NCBI RefSeq assembly: GCF_003286085.1
Contig: NW_020825326.1
Span: 806,001-870,000 of the forward strand
Origin: Drosophila persimilis
Lineage: Eukaryota; Arthropoda; Insecta; Diptera; Drosophilidae
Length of the DNA stretch: 64,000 bases
Reading direction: 5' to 3'
Shown piece after piece: positions 1-10,473 of the stretch. Below the pieces are notes generated by a model, which saw nothing but the letters and a program-made list of their open reading frames with translations, did not search any database and had not been told where the DNA came from. Numbering within the stretch: position 1 is the first letter of the stretch; every line of letters starts with the position of its first letter. A program made the position numbers and the translations under genes.

Positions 1-740
1 TCTTCCTCTGCCTTTCGTCTTCTGATTCGTAGTTCGTAGTCTATGATTTTTGTTATTTGCCGTTGGTTCTCTCTCTCTCTCTCTATCTTATAGTTTTCAC
101 ACAAAACAGAATAAAAAAAAAATGGAATGTGTAAAATTGAATTTATTAGTACTTTTTATTGTTCGTCGTTTTAGGAGCGTCTCTGTCATTATGTGTGGAT
201 AGAAAACTATGCTATATGCTTCTATAAATGTTTTTCAAGGAACCGTTCTTCGTTACGTTTTACTATTCATATTTGTTCTTTCCTTACTCGCTCTTCTTAC
301 TCACACTTTTTTACTTATTTTTCTCAGCTTTTCCTTTGCCTTTTCTTGGAATTGAATTTTTCGGCTAACGGTAAAAGCGCACTGCCAAAAAACAAACAAA
401 AAGAACAGGAACGGAACAGACGACAGGGGAAACTCCCAGGGACTGAAATCCCGTCACACGCGCGCTGCTAACACACCGTTATAATTGCCGCATTAGTGTA
501 TGAAAGTGCATGTGCAACCGCAAAAACAGTGCACTCCGGCAGCATGAAACACACTTATTGCTGTTGTTACTAGTCTAATTTTAGTTATTGCTTTTAATGG
601 AGCCGCGCCAGTAGACAGAAGCAAAGGTAAATGTAAACTACGCTACCTGCGACCAGCAGCCGCAGTAAAGTAACACAAACAAACGTTAACAAGCGCGTAA
701 CGTAACGCGCTCACGACGGTCAATTAATTCTTGTCTTCCA

Positions 741-805
741 GTCTGACCCTCAGAAATATACCCAAACTACGTCACAAATTTCAAAATATACCGTAAACAT
801 ACTGA
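741..805 (-). promoter_or_regulatory. leftward core-promoter block (motif-6-like)
   Basis: Read on the minus strand, this block has two GTATATTT-type elements (around 753-761 and 783-791) and the 11-mer GAGGGTCAGAC (741-751). The same 11-mer, directly behind GTATATTTT elements, occurs on the plus strand at 37542-37592 in front of the LUC7-like gene. GTATWTTT is the Ohler core-promoter motif 6 of Drosophila housekeeping genes. I infer a TATA-less promoter firing leftward out of the window. Confidence 0.5.
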
Positions 806-1239
806 CGAATTATTTTTATTCAAGTTGCATTATATTCTTCGTTTTTGATATTTGTTTTAATATTAATAGTTAGCAAGAACCCTCAGCTCTCAACTCATAA
901 TTTAATCCGATTTTCAAATCAATTTCCTATAAGACTGGTTAACTTTAAATGTTAATTTTTATTGCAATGCTTCAAAAATAAGGTTTAAGCAACCAATAAG
1001 GTCAAGAATAATTTCTACGAAATGAATTTCCTTACATGGTAACTTCACGCTAACTACACATTCGCTACAAATTAACTAAATTTTTATGTAATTACCAAAT
1101 GCGACACCTGATGGGGAAATGTTTCAAACTTTTATGCCCGTTTTTTCATATAAGCCCCATGGAAGCGCCACTATGAAAACCATCCGTTATCCACTTTTTG
1201 ACATGGCTTTTTTCCATTTTTTAAAAAATTTAGATTTTG

Positions 1240-1440
1240 ATGGCAAACGATCAGGAATTCGATGGTGATCACGAACTAGTAATCGATGTGGCATGGGATA
1301 TGGCTCTAAGTGGCATTTCTACACGGTTTCTACATTGGTGCATTGGACAAGAGCCTGAGTCCATATCGCGTCTGAAAATATACTGGAAAGTACTAGAAAA
1401 TATTATGAAAAGTAAAAAATTTGCAAGGTGTGTGAGCTAG
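1240..1440 (+). CDS. unrecognised short open frame beside the LTR element
   Basis: A 66-residue open frame beginning with ATG at 1240. Its composition is protein-like, with acidic residues, several Trp, and a basic end reading MKSKKFARC. An AG acceptor-like TTTAG lies just upstream of the ATG, and a GTGTGTGAG donor-like site lies at 1428. It could therefore be an internal exon whose downstream intron was hit by the retrotransposon, which begins only 34 bp after the candidate donor. No family was recognised. It could equally be a chance ORF or a gene relic. Confidence 0.2.
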   Translation: MANDQEFDGDHELVIDVAWDMALSGISTRFLHWCIGQEPESISRLKIYWKVLENIMKSKKFARCVS

Positions 1441-1461
1441 ACATGCTGGCAAGAAAATCAG

Positions 1462-2803
1462 TGTTGCATGCGAAGATATCGATAGGCGAGACCCTAGAAG
1501 CGCTGAGAGGAAGGTATTTTTTTGAACAGAGTGGCAGGGCCAAAATTTAAGGGGAAAGGTTAGCGAAGAGTGGCCACCTGGTCCTGGAGAGTTAGAGTTC
1601 CGCGCGCTCTCCGGAGCCGTTGTGAGAGGATTTCCGATCTCAGCCCATAACGGAGTCCCGAAGCCAACTCACCCACACCCAAAAGAAAAGAGAGCCGCCA
1701 GCAGCCCGAATCAGGCCATGCCCTTGAACCTAGTTCAAGGGCGATAGAAGAGAGAGCCATGGGGATCGGCAGCCGGGAGCATTAAACAGAACATCCAAGA
1801 GGGGGTTCAGAAAGAAAAATTCCCGCAACGGAGGAGCATGCGCGCCGGGCACAGTGACTTAGCGATTTTTTTGTGTTCTGAAAGAAATAGTGAGTGGGAT
1901 GAGGATGGAGTAGTGGCCATCACCCTGCAAAAAAATGAATAAAAGATAAATAAATGTGATTCCAGGGGATCCAGATCAGGGAAAGACCAGGAACCAGGAC
2001 CAGGAAGCATAAGAGTGAGTCCGCTCCAAAGGGGGAGTAAAGAAACCCCTAATTTATTTTTTTTGTTGGCCGTAGGGAATAGGTCACAGCTCCGCCACCC
2101 TGGCTTGTTTTTCCTGCTGGTCTCGAAGGATCAGACCTGGCCACGTAGTGCGGGACCCTCGCCCACTTAGGGAGAAGAAAAAAAGCACATCAACTTATTT
2201 ACTCCCATTAATTATTTTTGTTAGACGTCTCTAGTTATAAGTATATGTAATTTAAGTCCGGCCATATTTATTATATATATGTAACCTATTTATTTATATT
2301 TATTATATTATTTATTCCTATTAATCTAATTATTTATTAACCGCCAGTAGTACTAAGATGAGGGGGGGATGAATAGGCAGGCCTAGTTTAGAAATGATAT
2401 CGTGTGAAAATAGGAAATGAAGTGAAGATTATAACGAAGAAATGAATTGTTAAGCGTTTCGTATGGGGGGAAGAGGAGCCACAGCAACGAGAGGGTAAGG
2501 CTTTTGCCAATGGCAGGGAGATCCGGAACGTGTGATTCAGATCTCAGGTAGGGTGGGTGCGTCGGGGGTAAAACATCGACACCTCGACCTGGTCCAAGTC
2601 TGTGTTGAGGGAAGACTGTAATGTTGTTTGTCGAGTAGAGTCCGTTTTTTTCAGTTTTTTTTTGTCGGTTATTTTCGTTATTTCATTTTGTTCGAGATGT
2701 CCAATCAGTTGGTTGTTGTGCGACCTGAGGGCTTGGGAAGTATCCAGCCCTGGGATGACTGGCTAGCCGGCCTTGCCCCAAAGAAAAACAAAGGTTCGTA
2801 ACA
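1462..2803 (+). repeat. 5' LTR
   Basis: First long terminal repeat, TGTTGC...GTAACA. It contains TATCGATA at 1477-1484 and clustered AATAAA-like signals around 1937-1958. It matches 8766-10107 throughout the parts compared. Confidence 0.95.
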
Positions 2804-2807
2804 ATAA

Positions 2808-2818
2808 TGGCGCCCAAT
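2808..2818 (+). other. primer binding site (tRNA-Lys type)
   Basis: TGGCGCCCAAT begins four bases after the 5' LTR. The first ten bases match the complement of the 3' end of insect tRNA-Lys (TGGCGCCCAA), the primer used by gypsy and Osvaldo-like elements. The leader then runs without coding signal to the gag start at 3740. Confidence 0.7.
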
Positions 2819-3739
2819 CTGAGACAGGGAAGTGGACTCGCAGTTCTGGCTCGACCATCAAAGAGGGAGAGTACGGATGCGAATCATACGGACGTCGAAG
2901 AGATTATAAATATCCAGCAGAGAAGATAGATCTCGAATGGTATTCTGCAATCTGGGGTCCATCGGTGTTCCGGTGGCCTGTGAGGGACTCGACGAGTTGG
3001 CTCACAGAAGCACGGCGCTGAGGGACCTGAGGATGCAAGAAAAAAATCCACAAAGTAAATAGTTTTTTTTTGATGTTTGATGTTTCGGCACTTATCTGAC
3101 AACGGGAAGCAGGCAATCTCAAGAGGGGATTTGGTTTGGCACTGGCAGAGGAGAATCCAAAAGCCAGTTAGCAACCGGCCCGGTGCCTGGTGTGCAAAAG
3201 GAGAACCTGAAGAAAAAGAAATACCCGAAGTTAGGAATGGTCAGAAAGATTTATGTTTTTCGCTTCCCCTGCTTACCGCTGGATGGAGTCGGGAGAGTAG
3301 ATTCTCAAGGAGATTTTTTGTTCTGAGTGGCCCGTGGGGACAGATGTCGGCCACGCGTTGCACTCGGAGCAGCTACAACATCCCGCAACGAACATTCAGT
3401 AGGGAAGTAGGCGGAAACAGCGACTGTAGGGAAGTGAGCGCCCTTGACTCTTAATCTTTCAAGGAAGATAAGATCAGTCAACAGCGCTCGCCAAATTCTA
3501 GACGTTGGACAGGAAAAGACGTAGAACACCATGTGCAGAGTTGGCCCCAGTAGTAGTTGTGGTTCCTTTCCCCCTTATTAGTGTTTTTGCCGTATTAAAC
3601 GTTTTTGTGCTGAAGATCAGTGAGTTGGCGTTATAGGTAGTGTTTATGCGATTGTTCTGAAAGAAGAGTAGATAATTAATTGTATTGAATAAAAAGATAA
3701 TTAGGATAGTTCGAGGTAGGGAAATACAGGGCTAGGTTG

Positions 3740-5230
3740 ATGAGCGCGTACAACTTGCGGTCTAAGCAGAAAATGACTCGCAGGACTCCTCCACCAGGTA
3801 ACCTCCAAGGACAGATGCAAGGCGGGGACACACAGGGCGCTGAGGGGCGTGAAGACGACAGCTGGAATTTGCCAGGCCAATCGAACGCACTGCCCTCCGA
3901 GATTCTCTCAGGAGTAAATGTCGCCATAGCGCAAGCACAGGAGACGTGGAGAGGCAGCATGGCAGATACCCTGAGTAGGACGTTGCAGGAGGAGATCCGT
4001 CGCGGCTTTATGGAGCTGATGGGGGCCATAACAGAGGTGATGGCGCCTCTGCGCCAGAACGTGGAATTGATCCAAGATCTGAGATTGGAAAGAGACCAGG
4101 GTGAAAACAACGATAATAATAATGGCGATCAGCAGCCTCTAGCTCACCTCAGACAGAAGCCGATCACAGGGACCATGCCCAAAAGACCCAAGGACGATGA
4201 CGCATGGAATTCACAGTCGCCTCCAAGGAAGCCGGCGAGGTTGAGCCAGAACTGGCGCCGAGGAATAGCCGATGCGGACCAGGATCCAGGTGCTGGAAGG
4301 CAGAGACGGGAGACATCAGGAGACGGCGGAGGTCCAACGGATCTGCCACCATATGAAAGGAGAGATGATTGGAGAGGAGCGAGGTGGGGGCGCGTCGACA
4401 AATGGGAAATCCACTTCGACGGAGATGGAGATCCAAATAAGATGACGGTGCAGGACTTCGTGTTCAGGGTCGAGTTCCTCCGTAGGCAGAACCGACGGTC
4501 GTGGGACGAGGTCCTTGACAACTTTCACCATCTCGTCAAAGGACAAGCGGCGGAGTGGTATTGGCAATTTGTCCGAGAACGGCCTCCGGAAGGATGGGAG
4601 GATTTGAAGGACGAGTTGGTGTCCCGGTTCCGAGCAGTGGGTGGCGAGTTCGAGCGGCTACGCACCCTGCATGAGCGAAGGCAACAATCTGGCGAATCTG
4701 TGGAAGAGTATTTTAGAGCGATGCGCAGACTGGCGGCTAGACTCACCACACCTTTGGTTGAGTCCGAAATGGTGCGAGTCTTGAAGAAGGGGCTCGATGA
4801 TGAGATCGCCCGCTACGTTTACGCGATCCGAGTCCGGAACGTGGAGCAGCTGAGGGAAGAGTGCCTGGAAGTGGAGTACCACTTTCGCGGACGAGAGCAG
4901 AAGTCGACGTTCCGTCCTGTGCCGAAATTCCAATCAGCCGGGAAGCGAGTGGAGGAGCTAGAGCCGGAAAAGGAGTTTCTGGATGAAGACGAAGCAAGGA
5001 TGGTGGAAGAAACTCACCTGGCAAACAAACCCAGGCTGTGTTGCTGGAATTGCGGCCAGTTCGACCACGGATTCCGAGACTGCGTGGCGAAGGAACGCAA
5101 AATATTCTGTTACCGCTGCGGGAAACCAGAAATGTTTACTCCAACGTGTCCCAATTGCTCGGGAAACGCACGAGCGGGCATGATGAAAGCGGGAGATCAG
5201 CGCTCGGGACAGAAGCCCGCGAAGAAATGA
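3740..5230 (+). CDS. retrotransposon gag
   Basis: A 496-residue frame starting at ATG 3740; the upstream TTG at 3737 is in the same frame. The N-terminal part is polar. The middle (about residues 215-390) has the WYWQF-type and ERRQQSGESVEEYFRAMRRL-like pattern of Ty3/gypsy capsid. A CCHC zinc knuckle (CWNCGQFDHGFRDC) sits near residue 435, and the C-terminus is basic. The frame overlaps pol by about 190 bp in a different frame, as in elements that make Gag-Pol by ribosomal frameshifting. Confidence 0.9.
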   Translation: MSAYNLRSKQKMTRRTPPPGNLQGQMQGGDTQGAEGREDDSWNLPGQSNALPSEILSGVNVAIAQAQETWRGSMADTLSRTLQEEIRRGFMELMGAITEVMAPLRQNVELIQDLRLERDQGENNDNNNGDQQPLAHLRQKPITGTMPKRPKDDDAWNSQSPPRKPARLSQNWRRGIADADQDPGAGRQRRETSGDGGGPTDLPPYERRDDWRGARWGRVDKWEIHFDGDGDPNKMTVQDFVFRVEFLRRQNRRSWDEVLDNFHHLVKGQAAEWYWQFVRERPPEGWEDLKDELVSRFRAVGGEFERLRTLHERRQQSGESVEEYFRAMRRLAARLTTPLVESEMVRVLKKGLDDEIARYVYAIRVRNVEQLREECLEVEYHFRGREQKSTFRPVPKFQSAGKRVEELEPEKEFLDEDEARMVEETHLANKPRLCCWNCGQFDHGFRDCVAKERKIFCYRCGKPEMFTPTCPNCSGNARAGMMKAGDQRSGQKPAKK

Positions 5231-8200
5231 ACGATGGTCCACTAATTAATATAGAATTTAAGAATAATAGCCCGAATAAATTAAATAAAAATAGTTTGAA
5301 GTTTGTACCGGCCGAAGAAAGGATGAGGAGATACATACAAATTCGAAACCAGATCTTTGATGACAGGCAGCTGGAGGGGATGCGCGGTGTCAGTCGTAGA
5401 CTCCAAAAGGCCCGTTCCAGATTTAAGGAAAGGCGACAGACTCGCAAAGAGGTGGCCGAGGCAGTCAGACGAGGAGCAGGACGCGATCCCAGAGTGTTTG
5501 CCGAAGTGCAGATAAGAGGACATCGGATTGCTGGACTCCTAGATACTGGGGCATCCGTGAGTGTCTTAGGAAAGGGCAGCCGTGAACTCCTTGCCGACCT
5601 TGAGGTGGAAATGGACAATTATGTCTCGATCATCAAGACAGCCTCTGGAGAAGACAGGTCCATAATCGGCAAAACCAAACTCTGCGTAAGATATAACGGA
5701 ATGAACAAAGAGATCGTGTTTTACGTATGCCCGTACCTAGAGCAAGCCATGTACTTGGGCATTGATTTCTGGAGATCCTTCGCGCTGGCTCCCACAGTCC
5801 TCGGAGAAGAGTCCAGTAGATCCAGCGAGGTCCAAGTAGGCGAGATCCAAATGTCACAAATCAGCCAGTACGCCGAACATCGCCCGGAGGACGTGGAAGT
5901 GGAAGCTTGGGCCCTGGAAGACACGGAAACCGAAGAGCTGGAGAAGGTAAAGAAGGAGTTTCTGACCTATGAGGATGCCGGATTGGGAACAACGACGGTA
6001 GAACAGCATCGGATCCAGTTGATCGAGGGCGCAGAACCATTTAAAGATCGGCATTACCCTCAATCCCCAGCGATGCAGGAGGTGATCTGGACCGAGGTGG
6101 ATAAAATGCTGGAGCTAGGAGTGATCGAAGTTAGCGATAGTCCATGGAGCAATCGGACGACGGTGGTGCGAAAGCCAAACAAAAATAGATTCTGTTTGGA
6201 CGCGCGGAAACTGAACCAACTCACCGTAAAAGATGCTTACCCTCTTCCTAGTATCGAGGGTATACTATCCAGGATTGACCAGACATACTACATTTCTAGC
6301 GTCGACCTCAAATTCGCATTCTGGCAGATTAAACTGGACCCAGAAAGCCGGAAGTGCACCGCATTTACCGTCGCAGGCCGTCCGCTGTATCAATTCGTGA
6401 TGATGCCCTTCGGTCTGTGTAACGCTGCCCAGAGGTTATGCAGAGTGATGGATAAGGTAATTCCAACTCAGCTCCGATCAAACGTTTTCGTTTATTTGGA
6501 CGATCTTTTGGTGATAGCCCCGGATTTCCAGACGCATCTGCGGTATCTGCGATTGGTGGCCCAGTGCCTGAAAAGAGCGAATTTGACGATAGGCTTAAAA
6601 AAATCCAAATTCTGTTTTAAGTCGCTAAAATACCTAGGGTTTATCATCGGAGGTGGCACGCTGCAAATGGATCCCGATAGGGTTGTGGCTATACAAAAGA
6701 TCCCGAACCCAAGTTCAGTGAAGGAGCTACGGAGCTTCATAGGAACCGCAGGATGGTATAGGCGCTTCATCAAGGACTTCGCAACCATCGCTGTACCGTT
6801 AACAGATGCTCTGAAGAAGCATGCGCGCGGGAAGTTTTCCTTGCCAACGGAAGCGAGGGCGGCCATAGAATCCCTGAAAAAGGCCCTCACCACGGCTCCT
6901 GTATTAGTCCATGCCGACTTCAAACGCCATTTTTACATCCAGTGCGACGCCTCAAATTTTGGAGTGGGAGCAGTGCTTTTCCAGCTGGATGACGACAAAG
7001 CAGAGCGTCCAGTGGCATTCTTTTCTTCCAAGCTGAACAAACACCAAATAAATTATTCTGTAACGGAGAAAGAATGTTTAGCTGCGGTATTGGCGATAGA
7101 GAGATTCAGGCCATATGTGGAATTGATGCCGTTCACGGTAATTACTGATCACGCCAGCCTCAAGTGGCTAATGTCACTCAAGGACCTGAATGGGCGTCTA
7201 GCGAGATGGTCATTGCGGCTGCAGAGGTTCGATTTTGAGATCGAACACCGCAAGGGAGTCGAAAATATAGTGGCGGATACACTATCACGCTGCATCGAGG
7301 AGGTGATTCTAGACCCAACGGAAATCCTCGGATTCCAGACGACGGAATTCAAGTCAACGGAATACCAGGAGCTAAAAGAAGAAATCTGCAGGAACAAAGA
7401 AGTATTGCCTGACCTGCGAATAGACGGGGACCTAGTATTCAAGCGAATGGCCTTCGCGCAAATCGACGACCAAGTGGAAGGTTCCATGTGGAAATTATGG
7501 ATTCCCGCGGCATTGACGAAAACCCTCATCGCAAAGGCCCACGAAGACCACACAGCTGGACACGGTGGAATGAAGAAGACCTTGCATAGATTAAAAAGGC
7601 ACTACTACTGGCCGGCGATGACGGCACAAGTGCGGGAATACGTCCGAAGCTGCACCGAATGCAAGGAATCCAAAGCACCCAATTACCGGAGCCAAGTCGG
7701 GATCGGTCAGGAAGTAACCACGGAGAGGCCATTCCAAAAGCTCTACATAGACTTCCTTGGAAAGTATCCCAGGTCGAAAAGGGGACAGGCCTGGATTTTC
7801 GTCGTCGTAGACCACTTTTCGAAATTCACCTTCTTGAAGGCGATGAGAGAGGCGACCGCGGCGAACGTCATTCAATTCCTGGTGCAAGAGGTCTTTTACA
7901 AATTCGGGGTGCCAGAGGTGATCCACTCCGACAACGGAAAGCAGTTCCTGTCGAAGACTTTCACGGACATGGTCAGCGGCTTCGGGATCCGACACATGCG
8001 CACAGCAGTATACTCGCCGCAAAGCAATGCAGCCGAGAGAGTAAATCGGACGATACTCGCTGCAATAAGGACGTATTTGGAGAAGGATCACAGGGACTGG
8101 GACATCTACCTACCGGAGATCGAAGTGTCAATCCGTGACTCCGTGCACGAAGCCACAGGCGTCACGCCGTTCTTCGCTGTATTTGGACAGCAGATGTTCC

Positions 8201-8568
8201 TGAATGGGAACTGCTATAAGCTGGCGAGGAAGCTGCAGTCTTTGACGGAACACGAAGTGCACGCATTAGATCCCGCGGATAAGCGACACCTCATTCGCGA
8301 GCAAATCAAACACAGCCTACACCAAGCGTATGAGCGGAGCAGCCAGCGTTATAACAAACGGGCCCGAGTCTTTTTCGCCAGACCTGGCCAAGAAGTCTAC
8401 AGGCGCAACTTCACCCTCAGCGACTTTGGCAAAAGCTACAACGCCAAGTTCGCCCGGAAATTTCTAAAATGCAGAGTCGTACGTCCAGTAGGGAATAACG
8501 CCTACGAGCTGGAGGATCTGTCGGGGAGGCCGGTGGGGATTTTTCACGCCAAAGACCTAAAATTGTAG
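5038..8568 (+). CDS. retrotransposon pol (PR-RT-RH-IN)
   Basis: An open frame of about 1176 codons that overlaps the end of gag and has no ATG of its own near the start, so it is probably expressed as a Gag-Pol fusion. In order it shows aspartic protease (LLDTGAS), reverse transcriptase (MMPFGLCNA; catalytic YLDDLL), RNase H (CDASNFGVGAVL), an integrase HHCC zinc finger (H...H...CTEC) and the DDE core (YIDFLG, HSDNGKQF, and an E in the NAAERVNR region). This order defines the Ty3/gypsy superfamily. No envelope frame follows before the 3' LTR. Confidence 0.93.
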   Translation: MLLELRPVRPRIPRLRGEGTQNILLPLRETRNVYSNVSQLLGKRTSGHDESGRSALGTEAREEMNDGPLINIEFKNNSPNKLNKNSLKFVPAEERMRRYIQIRNQIFDDRQLEGMRGVSRRLQKARSRFKERRQTRKEVAEAVRRGAGRDPRVFAEVQIRGHRIAGLLDTGASVSVLGKGSRELLADLEVEMDNYVSIIKTASGEDRSIIGKTKLCVRYNGMNKEIVFYVCPYLEQAMYLGIDFWRSFALAPTVLGEESSRSSEVQVGEIQMSQISQYAEHRPEDVEVEAWALEDTETEELEKVKKEFLTYEDAGLGTTTVEQHRIQLIEGAEPFKDRHYPQSPAMQEVIWTEVDKMLELGVIEVSDSPWSNRTTVVRKPNKNRFCLDARKLNQLTVKDAYPLPSIEGILSRIDQTYYISSVDLKFAFWQIKLDPESRKCTAFTVAGRPLYQFVMMPFGLCNAAQRLCRVMDKVIPTQLRSNVFVYLDDLLVIAPDFQTHLRYLRLVAQCLKRANLTIGLKKSKFCFKSLKYLGFIIGGGTLQMDPDRVVAIQKIPNPSSVKELRSFIGTAGWYRRFIKDFATIAVPLTDALKKHARGKFSLPTEARAAIESLKKALTTAPVLVHADFKRHFYIQCDASNFGVGAVLFQLDDDKAERPVAFFSSKLNKHQINYSVTEKECLAAVLAIERFRPYVELMPFTVITDHASLKWLMSLKDLNGRLARWSLRLQRFDFEIEHRKGVENIVADTLSRCIEEVILDPTEILGFQTTEFKSTEYQELKEEICRNKEVLPDLRIDGDLVFKRMAFAQIDDQVEGSMWKLWIPAALTKTLIAKAHEDHTAGHGGMKKTLHRLKRHYYWPAMTAQVREYVRSCTECKESKAPNYRSQVGIGQEVTTERPFQKLYIDFLGKYPRSKRGQAWIFVVVDHFSKFTFLKAMREATAANVIQFLVQEVFYKFGVPEVIHSDNGKQFLSKTFTDMVSGFGIRHMRTAVYSPQSNAAERVNRTILAAIRTYLEKDHRDWDIYLPEIEVSIRDSVHEATGVTPFFAVFGQQMFLNGNCYKLARKLQSLTEHEVHALDPADKRHLIREQIKHSLHQAYERSSQRYNKRARVFFARPGQEVYRRNFTLSDFGKSYNAKFARKFLKCRVVRPVGNNAYELEDLSGRPVGIFHAKDLKL

Positions 8569-8765
8569 CGAAAATTGCAGACTGGGGACTTCAGAGTTAA
8601 AAACACTCACTTGAGGATTATCAGATACGTGGGTGTAAGCCTACGTTGGGCGCTGCAAGATCCTCCTAGGCACTGTAATGTCCGAGAATGCCAGCATTTT
8701 TGGTGAAGCTCTTCGATGTTTGCGAATAATTCTCCGCGGCCATGGTCGCTCGAATTTTCGCTAGG

Positions 8766-10107
8766 TGTTGCATGCGAAGATATCGATAGGCGAGACCCTA
8801 GAAGCGCTGAGAGGAAGGTATTTTTTTGAACAGAGTGGCAGGGCCAAAATTTAAGGGGAAAGGTTAGCGAAGAGTGGCCACCTGGTCCTGGAGAGTTAGA
8901 GTTCCGCGCGCTCTCCGGAGCCGTTGTGAGAGGATTTCCGATCTCAGCCCATAACGGAGTCCCGAAGCCAACTCACCCACACCCAAAAGAAAAGAGAGCC
9001 GCCAGCAGCCCGAATCAGGCCATGCCCTTGAACCTAGTTCAAGGGCGATAGAAGAGAGAGCCATGGGGATCGGCAGCCGGGAGCATTAAACAGAACATCC
9101 AAGAGGGGGTTCAGAAAGAAAAATTCCCGCAACGGAGGAGCATGCGCGCCGGGCACAGTGACTTAGCGATTTTTTTGTGTTCTGAAAGAAATAGTGAGTG
9201 GGATGAGGATGGAGTAGTGGCCATCACCCTGCAAAAAAATGAATAAAAGATAAATAAATGTGATTCCAGGGGATCCAGATCAGGGAAAGACCAGGAACCA
9301 GGACCAGGAAGCATAAGAGTGAGTCCGCTCCAAAGGGGGAGTAAAGAAACCCCTAATTTATTTTTTTTGTTGGCCGTAGGGAATAGGTCACAGCTCCGCC
9401 ACCCTGGCTTGTTTTTCCTGCTGGTCTCGAAGGATCAGACCTGGCCACGTAGTGCGGGACCCTCGCCCACTTAGGGAGAAGAAAAAAAGCACATCAACTT
9501 ATTTACTCCCATTAATTATTTTTGTTAGACGTCTCTAGTTATAAGTATATGTAATTTAAGTCCGGCCATATTTATTATATATATGTAACCTATTTATTTA
9601 TATTTATTATATTATTTATTCCTATTAATCTAATTATTTATTAACCGCCAGTAGTACTAAGATGAGGGGGGGATGAATAGGCAGGCCTAGTTTAGAAATG
9701 ATATCGTGTGAAAATAGGAAATGAAGTGAAGATTATAACGAAGAAATGAATTGTTAAGCGTTTCGTATGGGGGGAAGAGGAGCCACAGCAACGAGAGGGT
9801 AAGGCTTTTGCCAATGGCAGGGAGATCCGGAACGTGTGATTCAGATCTCAGGTAGGGTGGGTGCGTCGGGGGTAAAACATCGACACCTCGACCTGGTCCA
9901 AGTCTGTGTTGAGGGAAGACTGTAATGTTGTTTGTCGAGTAGAGTCCGTTTTTTTCAGTTTTTTTTTGTCGGTTATTTTCGTTATTTCATTTTGTTCGAG
10001 ATGTCCAATCAGTTGGTTGTTGTGCGACCTGAGGGCTTGGGAAGTATCCAGCCCTGGGATGACTGGCTAGCCGGCCTTGCCCCAAAGAAAAACAAAGGTT
10101 CGTAACA
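8766..10107 (+). repeat. 3' LTR
   Basis: Second long terminal repeat, colinear with 1462-2803 without insertions or deletions. It is followed by the target duplication TCAG at 10108-10111. A TATCGATA site lies at 8781-8788. Confidence 0.95.
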
Positions 10108-10473
10108 TCAGTCCTGATTATCTAAACTGAAATCGATAAGATGTAAAAAAATCAGCTGATTTTCTTAGCTGAAATCGATACAAGGTAAAAATTAATCGAT
10201 ACCAACATTTTAGATTTTCTGAACTTTTTACGTAGTTTTCTAAAAAAAAACCAGTTTTAATTTTTTGCTTGTGCGGAAAACAAATGGAGTGACAAAGGGT
10301 GGACAGTACCACCGTCACACGTCAAACTCCCGTTCCCACATATGTCTTAGTTACAAATATAAATAAAATACGTAGAGTTTAATTTATGTGCTACATGTTT
10401 ATTGAGTCCGCCGTACATTAGGCATGGGGACCGGGTTGTTATAAACAGCAGAGTGTAATGTCCTAGCCGTTTT

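Larger units (their letters stand above)
1..1461. other. left flank, mostly non-coding
   Basis: AT-rich DNA with a CT-repeat stretch near 68-86 and no recognisable protein beyond the short open frame at 1240-1440. The promoter-like block at 741-805 points leftwards, so bases 1 to about 720 are probably the 5' end (UTR or first intron) of a minus-strand gene lying outside the window. This is inferred from motif orientation only. Confidence 0.4.
1462..10107 (+). mobile_element. complete-looking gypsy-type LTR retrotransposon
   Basis: An 8646-bp element with two 1342-bp LTRs (1462-2803 and 8766-10107) that begin TGTTGC and end GTAACA. It is flanked by the 4-bp duplication TCAG (1458-1461 and 10108-10111). 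The LTRs run in register with a constant 7304-bp offset at both ends and showed no difference in the stretches I compared, which implies a very recent insertion. The interior carries a tRNA-Lys-type primer site, a gag frame and an overlapping pol frame in the order protease, RT, RNase H, integrase, so Ty3/gypsy. There is no env frame. The long LTRs and Lys primer site recall the Osvaldo/Ulysses lineage, but that placement is inference. It looks whole. No clear polypurine tract is visible before the 3' LTR. Confidence 0.95.

Noticed and set aside
7591-8138. Open frames on both strands inside pol
   Set aside because: Shadows of the integrase region in other frames.
8569-8765. Possible env or third frame of the retrotransposon
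   Set aside because: Only about 200 bp separate pol from the 3' LTR and no open frame of note is present.
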